Position numbers and translations under genes: made by a program. From Picochlorum sp. 'celeri' (taxonomy: Eukaryota > Chlorophyta > Trebouxiophyceae): a stretch of DNA of 64,000 nt. The notes under the pieces were generated by a model that saw only the letters and a list, made by a program, of their open reading frames with translations, was not told where the DNA came from and searched no databases. The stretch spans positions 248,001-312,000 of the forward strand of contig JAACMV010000011.1 of the NCBI GenBank assembly GCA_010909725.1. The letters run 5' to 3'. Shown in pieces: positions 30,270 to 40,270 of the stretch (position 1 is its first letter; every line of letters starts with the position of its first letter).

Positions 30270-31327
30270 TTACAGACTAACAAGGACGGCATCTTCAGTA
30301 CCATCACTCACACTGCGTTTTGAATGATGACTCGGGTCACCATCATCCCACGCATCATCTAAAGCATCATTATACTCCCTTTCCGTAAGCTGTGCTGGCG
30401 TCAATGCAAACTGATGAACCTTGACAGGCTTGCCAGACAAATAGTGCCCAGGAAGCAATTCCTCCCATGCCACCAGCCCAATCCCATCAGACGAATTCAC
30501 CCGTAACCGCTCATTACTAATCGTTAATCCACCATCCTCATCAATCTCAAAATATAAATGCTCCTTACCACTGCTATCTCGTGCTGCAAAAACCTGCTTC
30601 CGATCCCCATCCACCAGTGCAAAGGCATACTGCCCTTGCAACTCGGACAGCAACACCAACGGATCATCCACCTGCTGAAACATTGTATACACCAGCTCCG
30701 CAGCCTTCTCTCCCGGCGTCTTTTTCGGCATGACCACCGCTGTAGGACTCGAACTCCTTGAATCAGGCGAGATTTCAAAATACCTATCAATCAGCTCCTC
30801 AAGATTGCTCAAATACCCCTGAAACACGCAAAACACATTCTCCCCCTCATCATAAAACACACTCGGCTGCACCCTGTGAATCCCTCCCACCACCTCGAAC
30901 AATCCAAAATGAACGACAGCAGCAGACGCGTGTCCAAAATGCCATGTATGGGGACTGGAATTCCAAGACCCAACCCCCAATTGACCGCCAGTATCCACTA
31001 ATCTATCATCACCGACTCCATGATTCGTTTCTTTTGCTGTAGAAGGAGATACCGTGGATGCAGATCTGCACGCATACCAAAAGAAGAATCAGAATCAAAT
31101 GAATTACCACACGTTGCTCGTGTTCATGTCATAAAAAAAGAAACACGCTGCGTCCACCACATATACCCAACGCACTTTATAAGACCATCTATCCTCTGTT
31201 GTGTTGATTTCGTTGAATTACTACCCCGTCCAAAGCTCACACCAAGACTTCCAAACAAAGCCGTGATCCCTGCACCTCCCCTTGGACACAGCACACAATA
31301 TCTGCCAGCTGATAAATGTTCTGACAT
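30270..31327 (-). CDS. DUF3700/GATase-like stem-specific protein (aluminium-induced type)
   Basis: Exons 31327-31176 and 31065-30270, joined over a 110-bp intron (GTGCGT to GTGCAG, phase 2), give 315 residues. The distal exon opens without an ATG, which led to the upstream exon beginning MSEHLSAGRYCVLCPRGGAG. The C-terminal 220 residues resemble plant TSJT1/DUF3700 proteins, a glutamine-amidotransferase fold: VFYDEGENVFCVFQGYLSN, LQGQYAFALVDGDRKQVFAA, EHLYFEIDEDGGLTISN and a LLPGHYLSG loop. No N-terminal catalytic Cys is at position 2, so enzymatic function is doubtful. Plant relatives respond to stress and auxin. Confidence 0.75.
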
Positions 31328-31935
31328 ATATCTATGACACAATCGTCAGATATGTATACTTGTATAGCGATTTTTTAATAGAATACCTGAGAGGGACCCT
31401 TTTTTACTTCAAGTCACCACCCCTACTTGTTTTTTTCTTCTTCTTCCTTGTATAGTTATTAGTAGATGGTGATTCTCCTCCATAAGGAACAAGGATGAAC
31501 ACAATCGACAGAGAAGGAGAGAGAGATCTCGACAGCATGATGGCATCCATGTTGTTGGAGAGAGGAAGAATCGTCAGCACCTGTCTATTCCTGGCCTGTC
31601 TTTTGTATAGGGTCCGCCAGTGACTACAATACCATGCGGGGTAGTAGTAGGGTCCAGCAGGTGAGTGGGTGGATGGATCAGCATGACCAATGCAATGCTC
31701 CTCATGCCCCGCACGTGCATTGCCTTAGGATGATGGAGAAGATGATGAAGACGTCACGATGAGCTGACGGTGTGGGTTCATCATCGGCGAGTCGATGCTG
31801 AGTTTTCAGCAATGATTGTTGTTGGTGGAGATTGGTGGTCCTGAGATTGGGTTTTATCCCCGTACTACTACACAGATCTGCCCAGTATATCACACATTAT
31901 CATTCACAGAGATTTGTATTTGATTATACACGACA
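31328..31935. other. 608-bp intergenic region
   Basis: Lies between divergent DUF3700 and glycine-cleavage H genes. It has T-rich runs near 31400-31440 and many short direct repeats. Weak C/D-snoRNA-like boxes (ATGATGA at 31742, CTGA at 31764 and 31798) lack a terminal stem and are not called. Confidence 0.5.
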
Positions 31936-32782
31936 ATGGCTCTTAGAAAACTCGCATCTGAAGCTGCTACTGGTCTTGGGGTTCGCTGGGCTGCAGCACC
32001 TGTGGCGTCCTCCAGTTCCACCAAGACTGCCATCGCATCCGTCTTTTCCCGTGGATTTGCAACCGGTATGTGTTTCTTTGGTATATTCATGGGGAGATCA
32101 GGGTATCCATCGGGGTGGAGTCGGTTGTTGATGATGTGACATGTGTGGATGATTTCATCTGGCTCCAATTGAATGTGCAGTGATGGATGGATTCAAGTAT
32201 GCCAAGAGCCACGAATATGTCAATATGGATGGGGATGTTGCTACAATTGGTATCAGCGATTTCGCTCAGGTGCGGCATGATCTGCCTTTTTTGACTGTAC
32301 ACTGGGAGTAGTACCAGTCTGTCCACTACTCTTCTTGTCGTGTGTCTTTCTGCATTCATTCTTGGTACTATGGTAGTGTCTTTACAATATCTATGTATGT
32401 CTGTGTAGAGTGAATTGGGTGATGTGGTGTACGTGGAGCTTCCAGAGGTTGGAAGTGAGCTGACCAAGGGGGAGACATTTGGGGTTGTTGAGTCTGTCAA
32501 GGTGCGTGTGATTCGAGTGTGTATAATACTCGTGTATTTCATGTGTGGTCAACTATATGTATATATATGGAATGAATGTAGGCTGCCTCTGATGTGTACG
32601 CTCCAGTGTCTGGAGAGGTTGTGGAGGTGAATGAGTCGCTTTCTGATGATCCATCAAAGGTCAACTCTGAGCCATTTGAAGGGGGATGGATGATGAAGGT
32701 CAAGGTGTCCGATGCAAGTGATGCTGATGCTCTTTTGGATGCAAAGGCGTATGAGGCACACTGTGAGTCTGGAGGTCACTAA
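31936..32782 (+). CDS. GCSH: Glycine cleavage system H protein, mitochondrial
   Basis: Four exons, 31936-32065, 32181-32269, 32409-32501 and 32582-32782, encode 170 residues; introns are 115, 139 and 80 bp. The N-terminus is an Arg/Ala/Ser-rich mitochondrial presequence. The mature protein has [39 protein letters not shown], and the lipoylation site GVVESVKAASD, with Lys104 as the last codon of exon 3. The lipoyl arm shuttles the aminomethyl group between P, T and L proteins during glycine breakdown, the core of photorespiration in green plants. Confidence 0.96.
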
Positions 32783-33164
32783 GGTGGCAAGATTTGTTGT
32801 TTTGATGAAAGAATAGATTTCTTTTGGTCATCCCTGGAATGTAACACATTCTCATAAATAATAGTACAATCATGCGTATTGTTGTTTGGTTGTCAATTAT
32901 ATTGCTGTTTTTCTATGATCATTATCGAAGCAGAAGAGGTGCCAAATGTGAGGCTGGTGCCTCGATGGCTGCGTATGCCTGTGGTTCAATGATGGTTGAC
33001 TTTTGGTTCCTAGATGTTGGTTCTCGTGTATCATGTGGATTCGTTGTTGTTGGACATAGACATGTCGTGTCCATGGACTGGAAAATATATATAGAGAGAG
33101 AGTTGGCTGATACAGCTGAGATTGAGTCTACCAGGAGAGGATGCAGCACGAAGAGAGAGGGAAT
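32783..33164. other. Intergenic between GCSH and the DM10 gene
   Basis: 382 bp, both genes on the plus strand. A frame from 32872 encodes a hydrophobic start but overlaps the next gene's ATG and has no recognisable domain. It is treated as leader sequence. Confidence 0.5.
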
Positions 33165-35045
33165 ATGATGGCTGGGTGTCCCAAACTTCCTGGATATACA
33201 TTTGAGCACCATGTATGTGTGGAATTGGTATCATGATCGATGATGTTTATCAATGTATATTGATATGTGATGTGTAGCATGTTCAAGAAGAGGTGGCACG
33301 AGAGCCAGCGTTTAAGAGGCAGACATTGGTACAGGAGGGGGAGCATATGGTGGTTCGCGCTGTTGCCCAGAAAGAGAGACAGAATCGAAAACGTATAGAT
33401 GTTCAAGAGTATTTGTATGACTATGATGGTGGCAGAATGCCGTCATATGAACCTTTTGTGCCGGCCTGGATCAAATATCAAGATGTGGTATTGTGTTTCC
33501 ATGCCACATGTGGTAGGGGAAAGGATGACGATGCATCCATCTTTGCTGTACGGATAGTATATCATCTGTATGACTCGACGTTTGAGGTTTTATATGATGA
33601 TGGGGATTGGAAAGGGAGGGTGTTTATAAAGCGTTACACGAATCAGTCTGATGTAGAGCATCAGTCCTGTGTCAAGGGTAGCTTTGATCCTTTCAAAATT
33701 CAGATTGGTGATTGCGTAGAGATATGTGGGCGCCCATTTACTATCAGAGATGCCGATCAACGGACGAGGGAGTTCCGGGGAGACCATGGCTGTCCAATTG
33801 GGGCACCACTGCAATCTGTTCAGGATTTGGTCCAGGAGAAGGATCCCACGTTGGTCAGACAGCCATGCGGTGAAAAGATTACATCCTACCTCACATGTGC
33901 GAGACAAATATCGCACAGAGTTCCTCTTGATTGGAAAGGCGTTGTTCTTAGATTCTGGGCCACTTGTGAGGAGGAGGAGGAAGAGGAAGAGGAAGGCAGA
34001 TATCTGATTCAGTACTATCCTGAAGACTCGTCCATTGAGCTTCGAAAATTTGTGGATCCCGGCCAATCAAAGACCTGTAGGTACTTATCTCGTACGGCAT
34101 TGGTTGATCCGGTCGCATCCATGATACATGCCGGGGATACAATGGTGGGCGGGCCACTGCAAGTGCAGGATGTCCTGGTGGGGCGGAGAGTGACAATTTG
34201 CGGCAAGCAATATTTTGTTTTCAAGACGGACGAGCCATCACTGCAGTGGCTGAGAGAGAACGTTCCCAATTTATCAGAGGATATGCATGAAGAAATCTCC
34301 ATGAATGATGACCATGCTGTGGGTGATACTCGCCAGGGCAAGCAACACAAGAAGAGCTGCCAGCAGCAGCAGCAGGAGGACAATGACAATCAAGATCAGA
34401 ATTCGCACCCAGCACCGCCAGGTGTCAACGAGATGCAGTTTCTGGCTCAATTCAGTACAGAAAAAGCTTCCAAGCGAGTATCACGGATTGATAAAGAGAG
34501 AAAATTTGTCATCACAGTGCATTGTGCTGATGAGACAATCTCCATTCGGGAGATGCATCGACCAAATTCAGGAACTCTTGCTGGAAAATTCCTGGAAAGG
34601 CAAAAAGCATTCAGCACCTATACAGATAGATCGGTACGTCATTGTTGGATATCTTCCATCTTTAGTATTGAATTGTCTTCACACATGGGTTACGATGCAA
34701 TGATTGCAGAATCCAGTAAGACCTTTTGATTTCCACATTGGGGTGCATATTCAAATTTATGGCCACTGGTTTGAAGTACTTGATGCAGACGTCGCCACAA
34801 TGCAATACATCGCAATGAACCCCGAGTACTTTGCGTCTACCGATGGGTCGAAAGCTCTCGTCGATGTTGGGAACACTCTCGCATCTACCAACGTTGATGC
34901 ACTGTGTCACCATCCTCCAAGGAAGCATGATCTTGATCCAATTTGGAATGGACACAGTGCACTTCTCCAAAGTCTCAAACAATCTCTTCCCCAGTATTCC
35001 ATGCAACAGTTGATCAATGCTTGTATATTGTTGGCTCATGAATGA
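33165..35045 (+). CDS. DM10-domain protein, EFHC1/Rib72-type ciliary doublet protein
   Basis: Three exons, 33165-33212, 33278-34633 and 34710-35045, with 65- and 76-bp introns, give 579 residues. The 16-residue first exon (MMAGCPKLPGYTFEHH) was found because the long exon has no ATG at its start. Three DM10 repeats are visible: VVLCFHATCGRG to FTIRDAD, VVLRFWATCEE to YFVFKTDEP, and KFVITVHCADETISIREMH to WFEVLDADVATMQYI. This is the layout of EFHC1/EFHC2/Rib72, inner-junction proteins of axonemal doublets, but without their C-terminal EF-hand. Poly-Glu and poly-Gln linkers separate the domains. It implies a flagellated life stage. Confidence 0.88.
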
Positions 35046-35155
35046 TGCATTTGTGGACTTGTCCCTTGACATGATTCATCCAAACAGGTAAAAACAAATT
35101 CACATTGCAATCAAATTACAAAATCAAACCTAAACCATCATGGAGATCATTCATT

Positions 35156-36148
35156 TCAAGTTCTGTTCTGTAATGCTTCGCGAAGCTTTGTATTTTCAGC
35201 CTTTTCAATCTCGCACTTTTCCTTGAGTGATGCAATCTCCTCCATAAGACTCTTCTTCTTACTCTCGAGTGCCTGCATCTTTGCCTTTAGGTTCTCAATT
35301 GCACTCTTCTGCCTCATTTTACTTTTTGCTGCACTCAGTCGATTGGCTAGAATCCGCCGAGCCTTTTTAGGATCGATATTTGGGTCCATCCGAGGGTCCA
35401 TGGCTGGCTGCCTTCCACCTTTTCCTTTTCTCAGATGCGGTGCAGTCAGGAAATGAGAATGTGGCACATCATATTTCTGCGCCAAACTGCTCAGATCATT
35501 TGTTGAGTATGACTTTGGAGGCAAACGAGGCCTTGCGACGTCTTCAGTCTGAGCCACATCCTGCTGTGCACCTTGTCCTTGTTGGTGAAGACTAAAGTTT
35601 GGCATGGATGCCACCTTGTGCACACCGGCACTTTCCCGTTTACTCGTACCCGCCGTATATCGAACACCGAAATCATCCTTCTGAAAATTATGTTGCGGAA
35701 TAACATCATGCACCATCGCGAACTGCTCTTGAGAGAACTCCACATGCCCCTGCAGGGGTCGCTCATCCATCTGATGCATCATCCCACCCAATTCTGAGTG
35801 CTCTGGAATCGGAGGAAATCCTCCTGAATACTCCCTTTCTTTTAAAAAATCTCCATTACTCTGATTGTTCATGCCTAGTAGAGCTATATCAGTGTCAAAA
35901 TTTGGGCCAAGTCCATCCAAGAGATCACCACCATCGTCATCAAGAAAAAATGTTGAAGGATCCTTGGGGCTAATTATGAGTCCATCCCCATCACATGCAT
36001 CCAGAATTGTATGCGTCGAATGATGATCTGTACTCCTAAATGCATCTACAGGCACCGGAATCGATTCAGACGGTCTGAACATCTCATCCTTGCCACTCGT
36101 GTACAATTCTGCTCCCCCAAGAGAAGCATCCTCCCTCTGCTCTCCCAT
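35156..36148 (-). CDS. bZIP transcription factor, plant group I (VIP1/RSG)-like
   Basis: 330 residues, one exon. The basic region DPKKARRILANRLSAAKSKM, followed by a heptad zipper (IENLKAKMQALESKKKSLME and on), sits at the C-terminus. The KARRILANR lead-in and the Lys at the invariant Arg position (AAKSK) are features of group I bZIPs such as VIP1 and RSG, which act downstream of mechanical or osmotic stress by nuclear shuttling. The N-terminal 230 residues are acidic, Asp/Gly/Gln-rich and probably activating; RPRLPPKSYSTNDLSSLAQK resembles a 14-3-3 or docking site of that group. Confidence 0.85.
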   Translation of the reverse strand: MGEQREDASLGGAELYTSGKDEMFRPSESIPVPVDAFRSTDHHSTHTILDACDGDGLIISPKDPSTFFLDDDGGDLLDGLGPNFDTDIALLGMNNQSNGDFLKEREYSGGFPPIPEHSELGGMMHQMDERPLQGHVEFSQEQFAMVHDVIPQHNFQKDDFGVRYTAGTSKRESAGVHKVASMPNFSLHQQGQGAQQDVAQTEDVARPRLPPKSYSTNDLSSLAQKYDVPHSHFLTAPHLRKGKGGRQPAMDPRMDPNIDPKKARRILANRLSAAKSKMRQKSAIENLKAKMQALESKKKSLMEEIASLKEKCEIEKAENTKLREALQNRT

Positions 36149-36847
36149 GATTGTCCCACTGTACTCTGAAGAAATATCAAATGCTACTGTCGCTTAAACA
36201 GTTATACACATCTACGCAAAAAGACCATCTGCGCCTGCATCCTACACACACGCAGAAACAACCGTTGAGCATTCATGTCAACCTGATCAGAGGGCAACCC
36301 TTGCGTCAGTCTTGGGATAGGCTGGGTCTGACCAACACAGCGATTCGCCTCAATACACACAATATAACACATTCATTGGACAGATACATGTCTTTGCACA
36401 TTTAGGAAATCATAAAAACCCTAACAAGACCCAAGGATGTGTAGAAAGGATGCGACCGAACGTCCTGAGCGACATGTCCTTGTACCACATCACACATGTC
36501 ACAACTCGACGCACGAACAATCCTACAACACACTTTACGCACCTCAACAACTAGTATATCCTAAAATATGCACAATGCACTGCACGAGGTACTATACATC
36601 TGCACAAGGCACGTATTCCATCGTGATTACCCACTTTGAAATGGATTTTGCGGGGTCAGGGAACCATGTCCGATCAATTCAAGTTTGGATGGGACTGAAA
36701 ATCAAACCCTTGTGGTGACATTCCCTGCTCACAAAACCAAGGTTAAGTAGCACAGAAGGGCGATATTCTCCATTAGATTTGCATAATATCACATTGTAAT
36801 ACCATGGTGTAGTGCCATTGTGCTCTTTTTGAAACCTAACAACCACC
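36149..36847. other. 699-bp divergent promoter region with a telo-box
   Basis: Lies between the divergent bZIP and PHAF1 genes. AAAAACCCTAAC at about 36414-36425 matches the plant telo-box (AAACCCTAA). CAGGGAA at 36657-36663 is complementary to TTCCCTG at 36721-36727, enclosing a second possible stem (GTTTG/CAAAC). No protein gene is supported. Confidence 0.5.
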
Positions 36848-38311
36848 ATGTTGAATTCTCTCTCGTCTGGAAAAGGGTTATTTTCTCTCAATCCTGGTCA
36901 GAATGTAGGGCCATTTATGATCGATATGTCTCTTAACGATGCTGTAGATCTTATTGAATCGCGAGAAGATGGAGACGAGGCGTTTGGGTTGGTCAAGGTC
37001 TCTTCAAGTCGAGAGGGAACGCCAGTGTTGCTGGATTTGGTTGACATTGGCATTCTCTTGTGGTTTGATGCCTTCTCACAGCGATTGAGATGCATTGAGA
37101 TTGCTGATGCGTCTCGTATACCGGGTAGACTGGTCTGTCGGGGGGTTGTATTTGAAAAGAATACCAAGCCAGTGACCTATGGGACCTTGTACAATGCGTA
37201 TGGGTGTACCACGGATCAGGAGATTGATAAAAAGAAGCGTGTGAAGCCATTGGTATATCCTGGATTATTAGGGCTGTTTAAAATTGATGACGAGTGCTCA
37301 TCTGTGTCGGAATACGAGGCAACGTCCATTTTTGTGTTGCCACAGGATGCTGCTCCTGTGTCTTCTCGGGAGCATGTGTTTGAGTCGTCTATACTGGGAC
37401 GACAAAGTGAACAAGAGCATAGTGCTATGTGGATTGTTGTGTTGGGAAAGGGTATGTGGAGGGAGGATGACTCGTCAAATGGTAGAGTGGCGGGTTGCTG
37501 CATACGATTTGGTGTTGATACACCCCAGGACATTCTTCACATTCTTGGGCTTCCAGAGGATGTTCACAAGAAGAGAATGAAAACAGTGTCGAATGGAGAT
37601 GAATATGTTTTCAATTATTATAAGCAGGGGCTTGATGTTGTATTTGATGGGCAGCGACACGTCGTCAAGACGTGCGTGTTGCACACAAATACCACCAGGC
37701 ATGCAGAGTTTGGTCGGTATGATCCTGCACTGTTTTCTCTTGTCCCATCAGACATGTACACATTCGAATCCGATGGATGCTCGAACAGTGGATCTTCAGA
37801 GGATGGGGTGGAGTCGAGTAAATTGAACCAGGCGATTCAGGCAATCAAGTCGAATCACATGAGAGAACTGCTTGCAGATGCTGAGGACACAGAGGCAAGC
37901 TCTGGGAGTCAGTCAGCATGGGTCAGTGCGGCAAGTTCTCCTGGGATGAGTACCCCCAACTTTGGTCCAATTGCCCAACAACATGAGGCAAAAGCAAAAC
38001 AGCACAAGCGAAAAACAAACAAGAAAAAGACAAAGCAGCAACAGCAACAACAGCAAGAAGAAAAGAATGTTACCTTTGGTGTGTCAAATTTCTACACAAT
38101 TGATAGGTTTGAAGACATGTTTGGAGACTGTCTCCAAGGCAAGCCATCAATTATATATTGGAACCTTGACACATCGCGAACGTCGACAAAAACGGCGACG
38201 GCCTTGGCAAAATCCTTCCTGTACAAATTCCCAGACCAAGGCCTGGATGTAGAATATGCCTCAGATGACACGCTTGCAGCAGTGTATCTCTCAGCAACAG
38301 CGCACTCGTAA
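36848..38311 (+). CDS. PHAF1/UPF0183 family protein
   Basis: 487 residues, one exon. The N-terminus LFSLNPGQNVGPFMIDMSLN is the family signature, followed by LVDIGILLWFDAFSQRLRCI, YPGLLGLFKIDD and the second half including RFGVDTPQDILHILGLPEDV and FNYYKQGLDVVFDG. It ends with a segment typical of the family (YWNLDTSRTSTKTA). PHAF1 (C16orf70) binds phosphatidylinositol 3-phosphate on phagophores with BCAS3 in animals; homologues are present in plants. A Lys/Gln-rich linker (CAG/CAA repeat near 38032-38060) is inserted before the last 70 residues. Confidence 0.87.
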   Translation: MLNSLSSGKGLFSLNPGQNVGPFMIDMSLNDAVDLIESREDGDEAFGLVKVSSSREGTPVLLDLVDIGILLWFDAFSQRLRCIEIADASRIPGRLVCRGVVFEKNTKPVTYGTLYNAYGCTTDQEIDKKKRVKPLVYPGLLGLFKIDDECSSVSEYEATSIFVLPQDAAPVSSREHVFESSILGRQSEQEHSAMWIVVLGKGMWREDDSSNGRVAGCCIRFGVDTPQDILHILGLPEDVHKKRMKTVSNGDEYVFNYYKQGLDVVFDGQRHVVKTCVLHTNTTRHAEFGRYDPALFSLVPSDMYTFESDGCSNSGSSEDGVESSKLNQAIQAIKSNHMRELLADAEDTEASSGSQSAWVSAASSPGMSTPNFGPIAQQHEAKAKQHKRKTNKKKTKQQQQQQQEEKNVTFGVSNFYTIDRFEDMFGDCLQGKPSIIYWNLDTSRTSTKTATALAKSFLYKFPDQGLDVEYASDDTLAAVYLSATAHS

Positions 38312-38359
38312 TGGGTGTATTACAGACTATTTTATTATAATTATTGTGAACAAAAGATT

Positions 38360-38413
38360 GCTTTCATGCCTCAGTTATGTAAAATCATACACATGCTTGT
38401 TGATGGCAGTCAT
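38360..38413 (-). promoter_or_regulatory. Candidate SECIS element in the SelT 3' UTR
   Basis: On the minus strand, ATGAC at 38413-38409 begins a segment that ends with TGA in GGCATGAAAG near 38360. TGCC after the ATGA pairs with GGCA before the TGA, as expected around the SECIS quartet core, and AA-containing sequence lies between. It starts about 22 bases after the TAA. Position and core fit a SECIS, but the apical helix is imperfect by eye. Confidence 0.45.
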
Positions 38414-38434
38414 AAAATCTCAGTCACATGTCCA

Positions 38435-38980
38435 TTACTGGGATTTGCCCATAATTTGCTCAATCCCCCTCAAAATCTCCTCCATATTACTAGGCATACG
38501 TCCTGTCGCAAGCTTACTGAACACCAACGAATTATCAAAATAAATTTCAAACGCGCCCGTCGAGGTCAGGGCATTATTCACTGTATTACCAATGAACCAT
38601 GCCCCCATCAGTATCATCATCTTCTTCTCCTTCACCTCTGGAGGAATGGTGATGTTCAGAGCATTACCCAACTGATCCATCAGCAACGCCGCACCCATCA
38701 CTCCCATCTGAATCATCGTCACAATTTTAGACAGGAATGCATTCGTCGGAGTCGGGGGGCAATTCTCCATGACAAAGTCTACATTTTCAGGTCCTAGGTG
38801 CTGCCTCAGATACTGTTGAACCTGCATCGCAGCACCTCTGTAGGATCAACTTTTACAGAATTGTAACAAAATCCGTGATTTATCGAGTCCAGAGGAGGAA
38901 TCTGTCGCCGCGTTTACTGAAGGCATCACGCTTGCATGAAATAAAAGCAAAACAGATAGGATGTAATAGATACACTTCAT
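38435..38980 (-). CDS. SELT: Selenoprotein T with in-frame UGA (selenocysteine 45)
   Basis: Continuous frame of 181 residues if the TGA at 38848-38846 is read as Sec. ATG at 38980; signal peptide MKCIYYILSVLLLFHASV, then ILLQFCKS-U-SYRGAAMQ, which carries the CxxU redox motif of SelT/Rdx proteins, exactly where the family has it. Downstream sequence is unmistakable SelT: QVQQYLRQHLGPENVDFVME, then ENCPPTP, a membrane segment, WFIGNTVNNALTSTGAFEIY and KLATGRMPSNMEEI. SelT is an ER thioredoxin-like oxidoreductase. Conservation on both sides of the UGA argues against a pseudogene. A possible SECIS lies in the 3' UTR. Confidence 0.93.
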
Positions 38981-39270
38981 CGGTGTACTTTTGAATAATA
39001 ACTTTTTATTAAATTATCATTCTGACCTAGAGACAGGGGCATGATTCCATAACTGACGTAAACCCACCTGGGATGTTTTGAATTCCGATCGAGCGAATTA
39101 AAAACATGTAGAAATCCTGACTTGGCACATTTCGTGGCACCTTGTTGTCCTTGTTTGATTTCCTTCCTGCCCAAGGGTGGCTATACCATTCCAAAATTAA
39201 ACTCATTCTTCAATTTTACAATCATATTGGACCTCGTCGTATCATTCATGCGACGAGGCGAGTCACAGAC

Positions 39271-40194
39271 ATGGTTCACAAGCTGAATAGTGTCTTCCTC
39301 ACACCACCTGCTGGGCCATCAGTGGCTGAGCAGTTGCCAGGAAATACTTCGCAGACATCGGCAGTGATTGTACTGAATTGGAAGCTTCCTAAGATATCAA
39401 CGACGGTGTTGGAGCAAGGTATGTCTGTTTTTTTTTTCTGTATGGAGAGAGAGAGAGAGTTGAGGAACAACACTGTGTGCACGTCAGACTAGATAAACAA
39501 CGGAATCTTGTGTGCAGCGTCGATATGCGTGTGTGCTGATGGTGGAGCGAATCGCTTGTATGACGAAATTCCAAAGCTGCTGCCAAATGAGGACGCGGCA
39601 GCTGTGAGGAAAAGGTTCATGCCACATGTGATTGCAGGGGATTTGGATAGTGTCCGTGACGATGTGAGAGAGTATTATGGCAGCTTGGGAGTCCCTGTTG
39701 TGGATCTTTCACACGATCAAGACTCGACCGATCTCATGAAGAGTATAGATTTCCTCACAAATTCGGGCGCCTGGAAAGAGCATGATGCATTGTCTCGTGT
39801 AAAAGAGTCATTGGGGGGTGGTGTCCATCCAGAATACAATGTCATTGTCGCTTTAGGCGCCCATGGTGGTCGACTAGATCATATACTAGGTAATCTATCG
39901 ATACTTCACATGTATAGAGATATTCCTCTTGTCCTGTGTGGGGATGGCAACGTGACACGGCTTGTCAGGCAAGGCCAGACAGAGATTACACCATCTGCCA
40001 TGGAAGGGCCCATGTGTGGCTTGATACCGCTACGAGGTGAAGCTACTGCGAGCAGTACAGGATTAAAATGGAACTTGAAGGATACAAAAATGCAGATAGG
40101 TGGCCTTGTGAGCACGTGTAATAGGATCCAGGATGCCACTGTGTGGATTGAATCCGACGCTGATTTGGTGTGGACAACTGAACTCACTGAATGA
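39271..40194 (+). CDS. TPK: Thiamine pyrophosphokinase
   Basis: Exons 39271-39418 and 39518-40194 with a 99-bp intron (GTATGT, T-run, GTGCAG) give 274 residues. Key motifs are VIVLNWKLP, then ICVCADGGANRLYDE at the start of exon 2, HVIAGDLDSVRDDV, HDQDSTDLMKSIDF, LGAHGGRLDHILGN and the C-terminal beta domain CGLIPLRGEA with TGLKWNL. The enzyme transfers pyrophosphate from ATP to thiamine, making the cofactor TPP. It matches eukaryotic TPKs along its full length. The start is the first ATG after the divergent SelT gene. Confidence 0.95.
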
Positions 40195-40270
40195 ATACGC
40201 CTTGGCGGAGAAACAAAAATTATGAAATGATTCTATCGGTTTATTTTACATATGTATGTATACTCCATTA

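Noticed and set aside
31742..31801. C/D-box snoRNA-like boxes
   Set aside because: C, D' and D boxes are present but no terminal stem and no C' box; such short motifs occur by chance in ATG-rich sequence.
32872..33168. 98-codon frame starting with a hydrophobic segment upstream of the DM10 gene
   Set aside because: It overlaps the DM10 start codon in another frame, has no domain, and biased Gly/Val/Ser composition; more likely leader or spacer.
34355..34380. CAG-repeat expansion in the DM10 gene as a mobile or unstable repeat
   Set aside because: Short, interrupted Gln-coding run inside a linker; ordinary low-complexity coding sequence.
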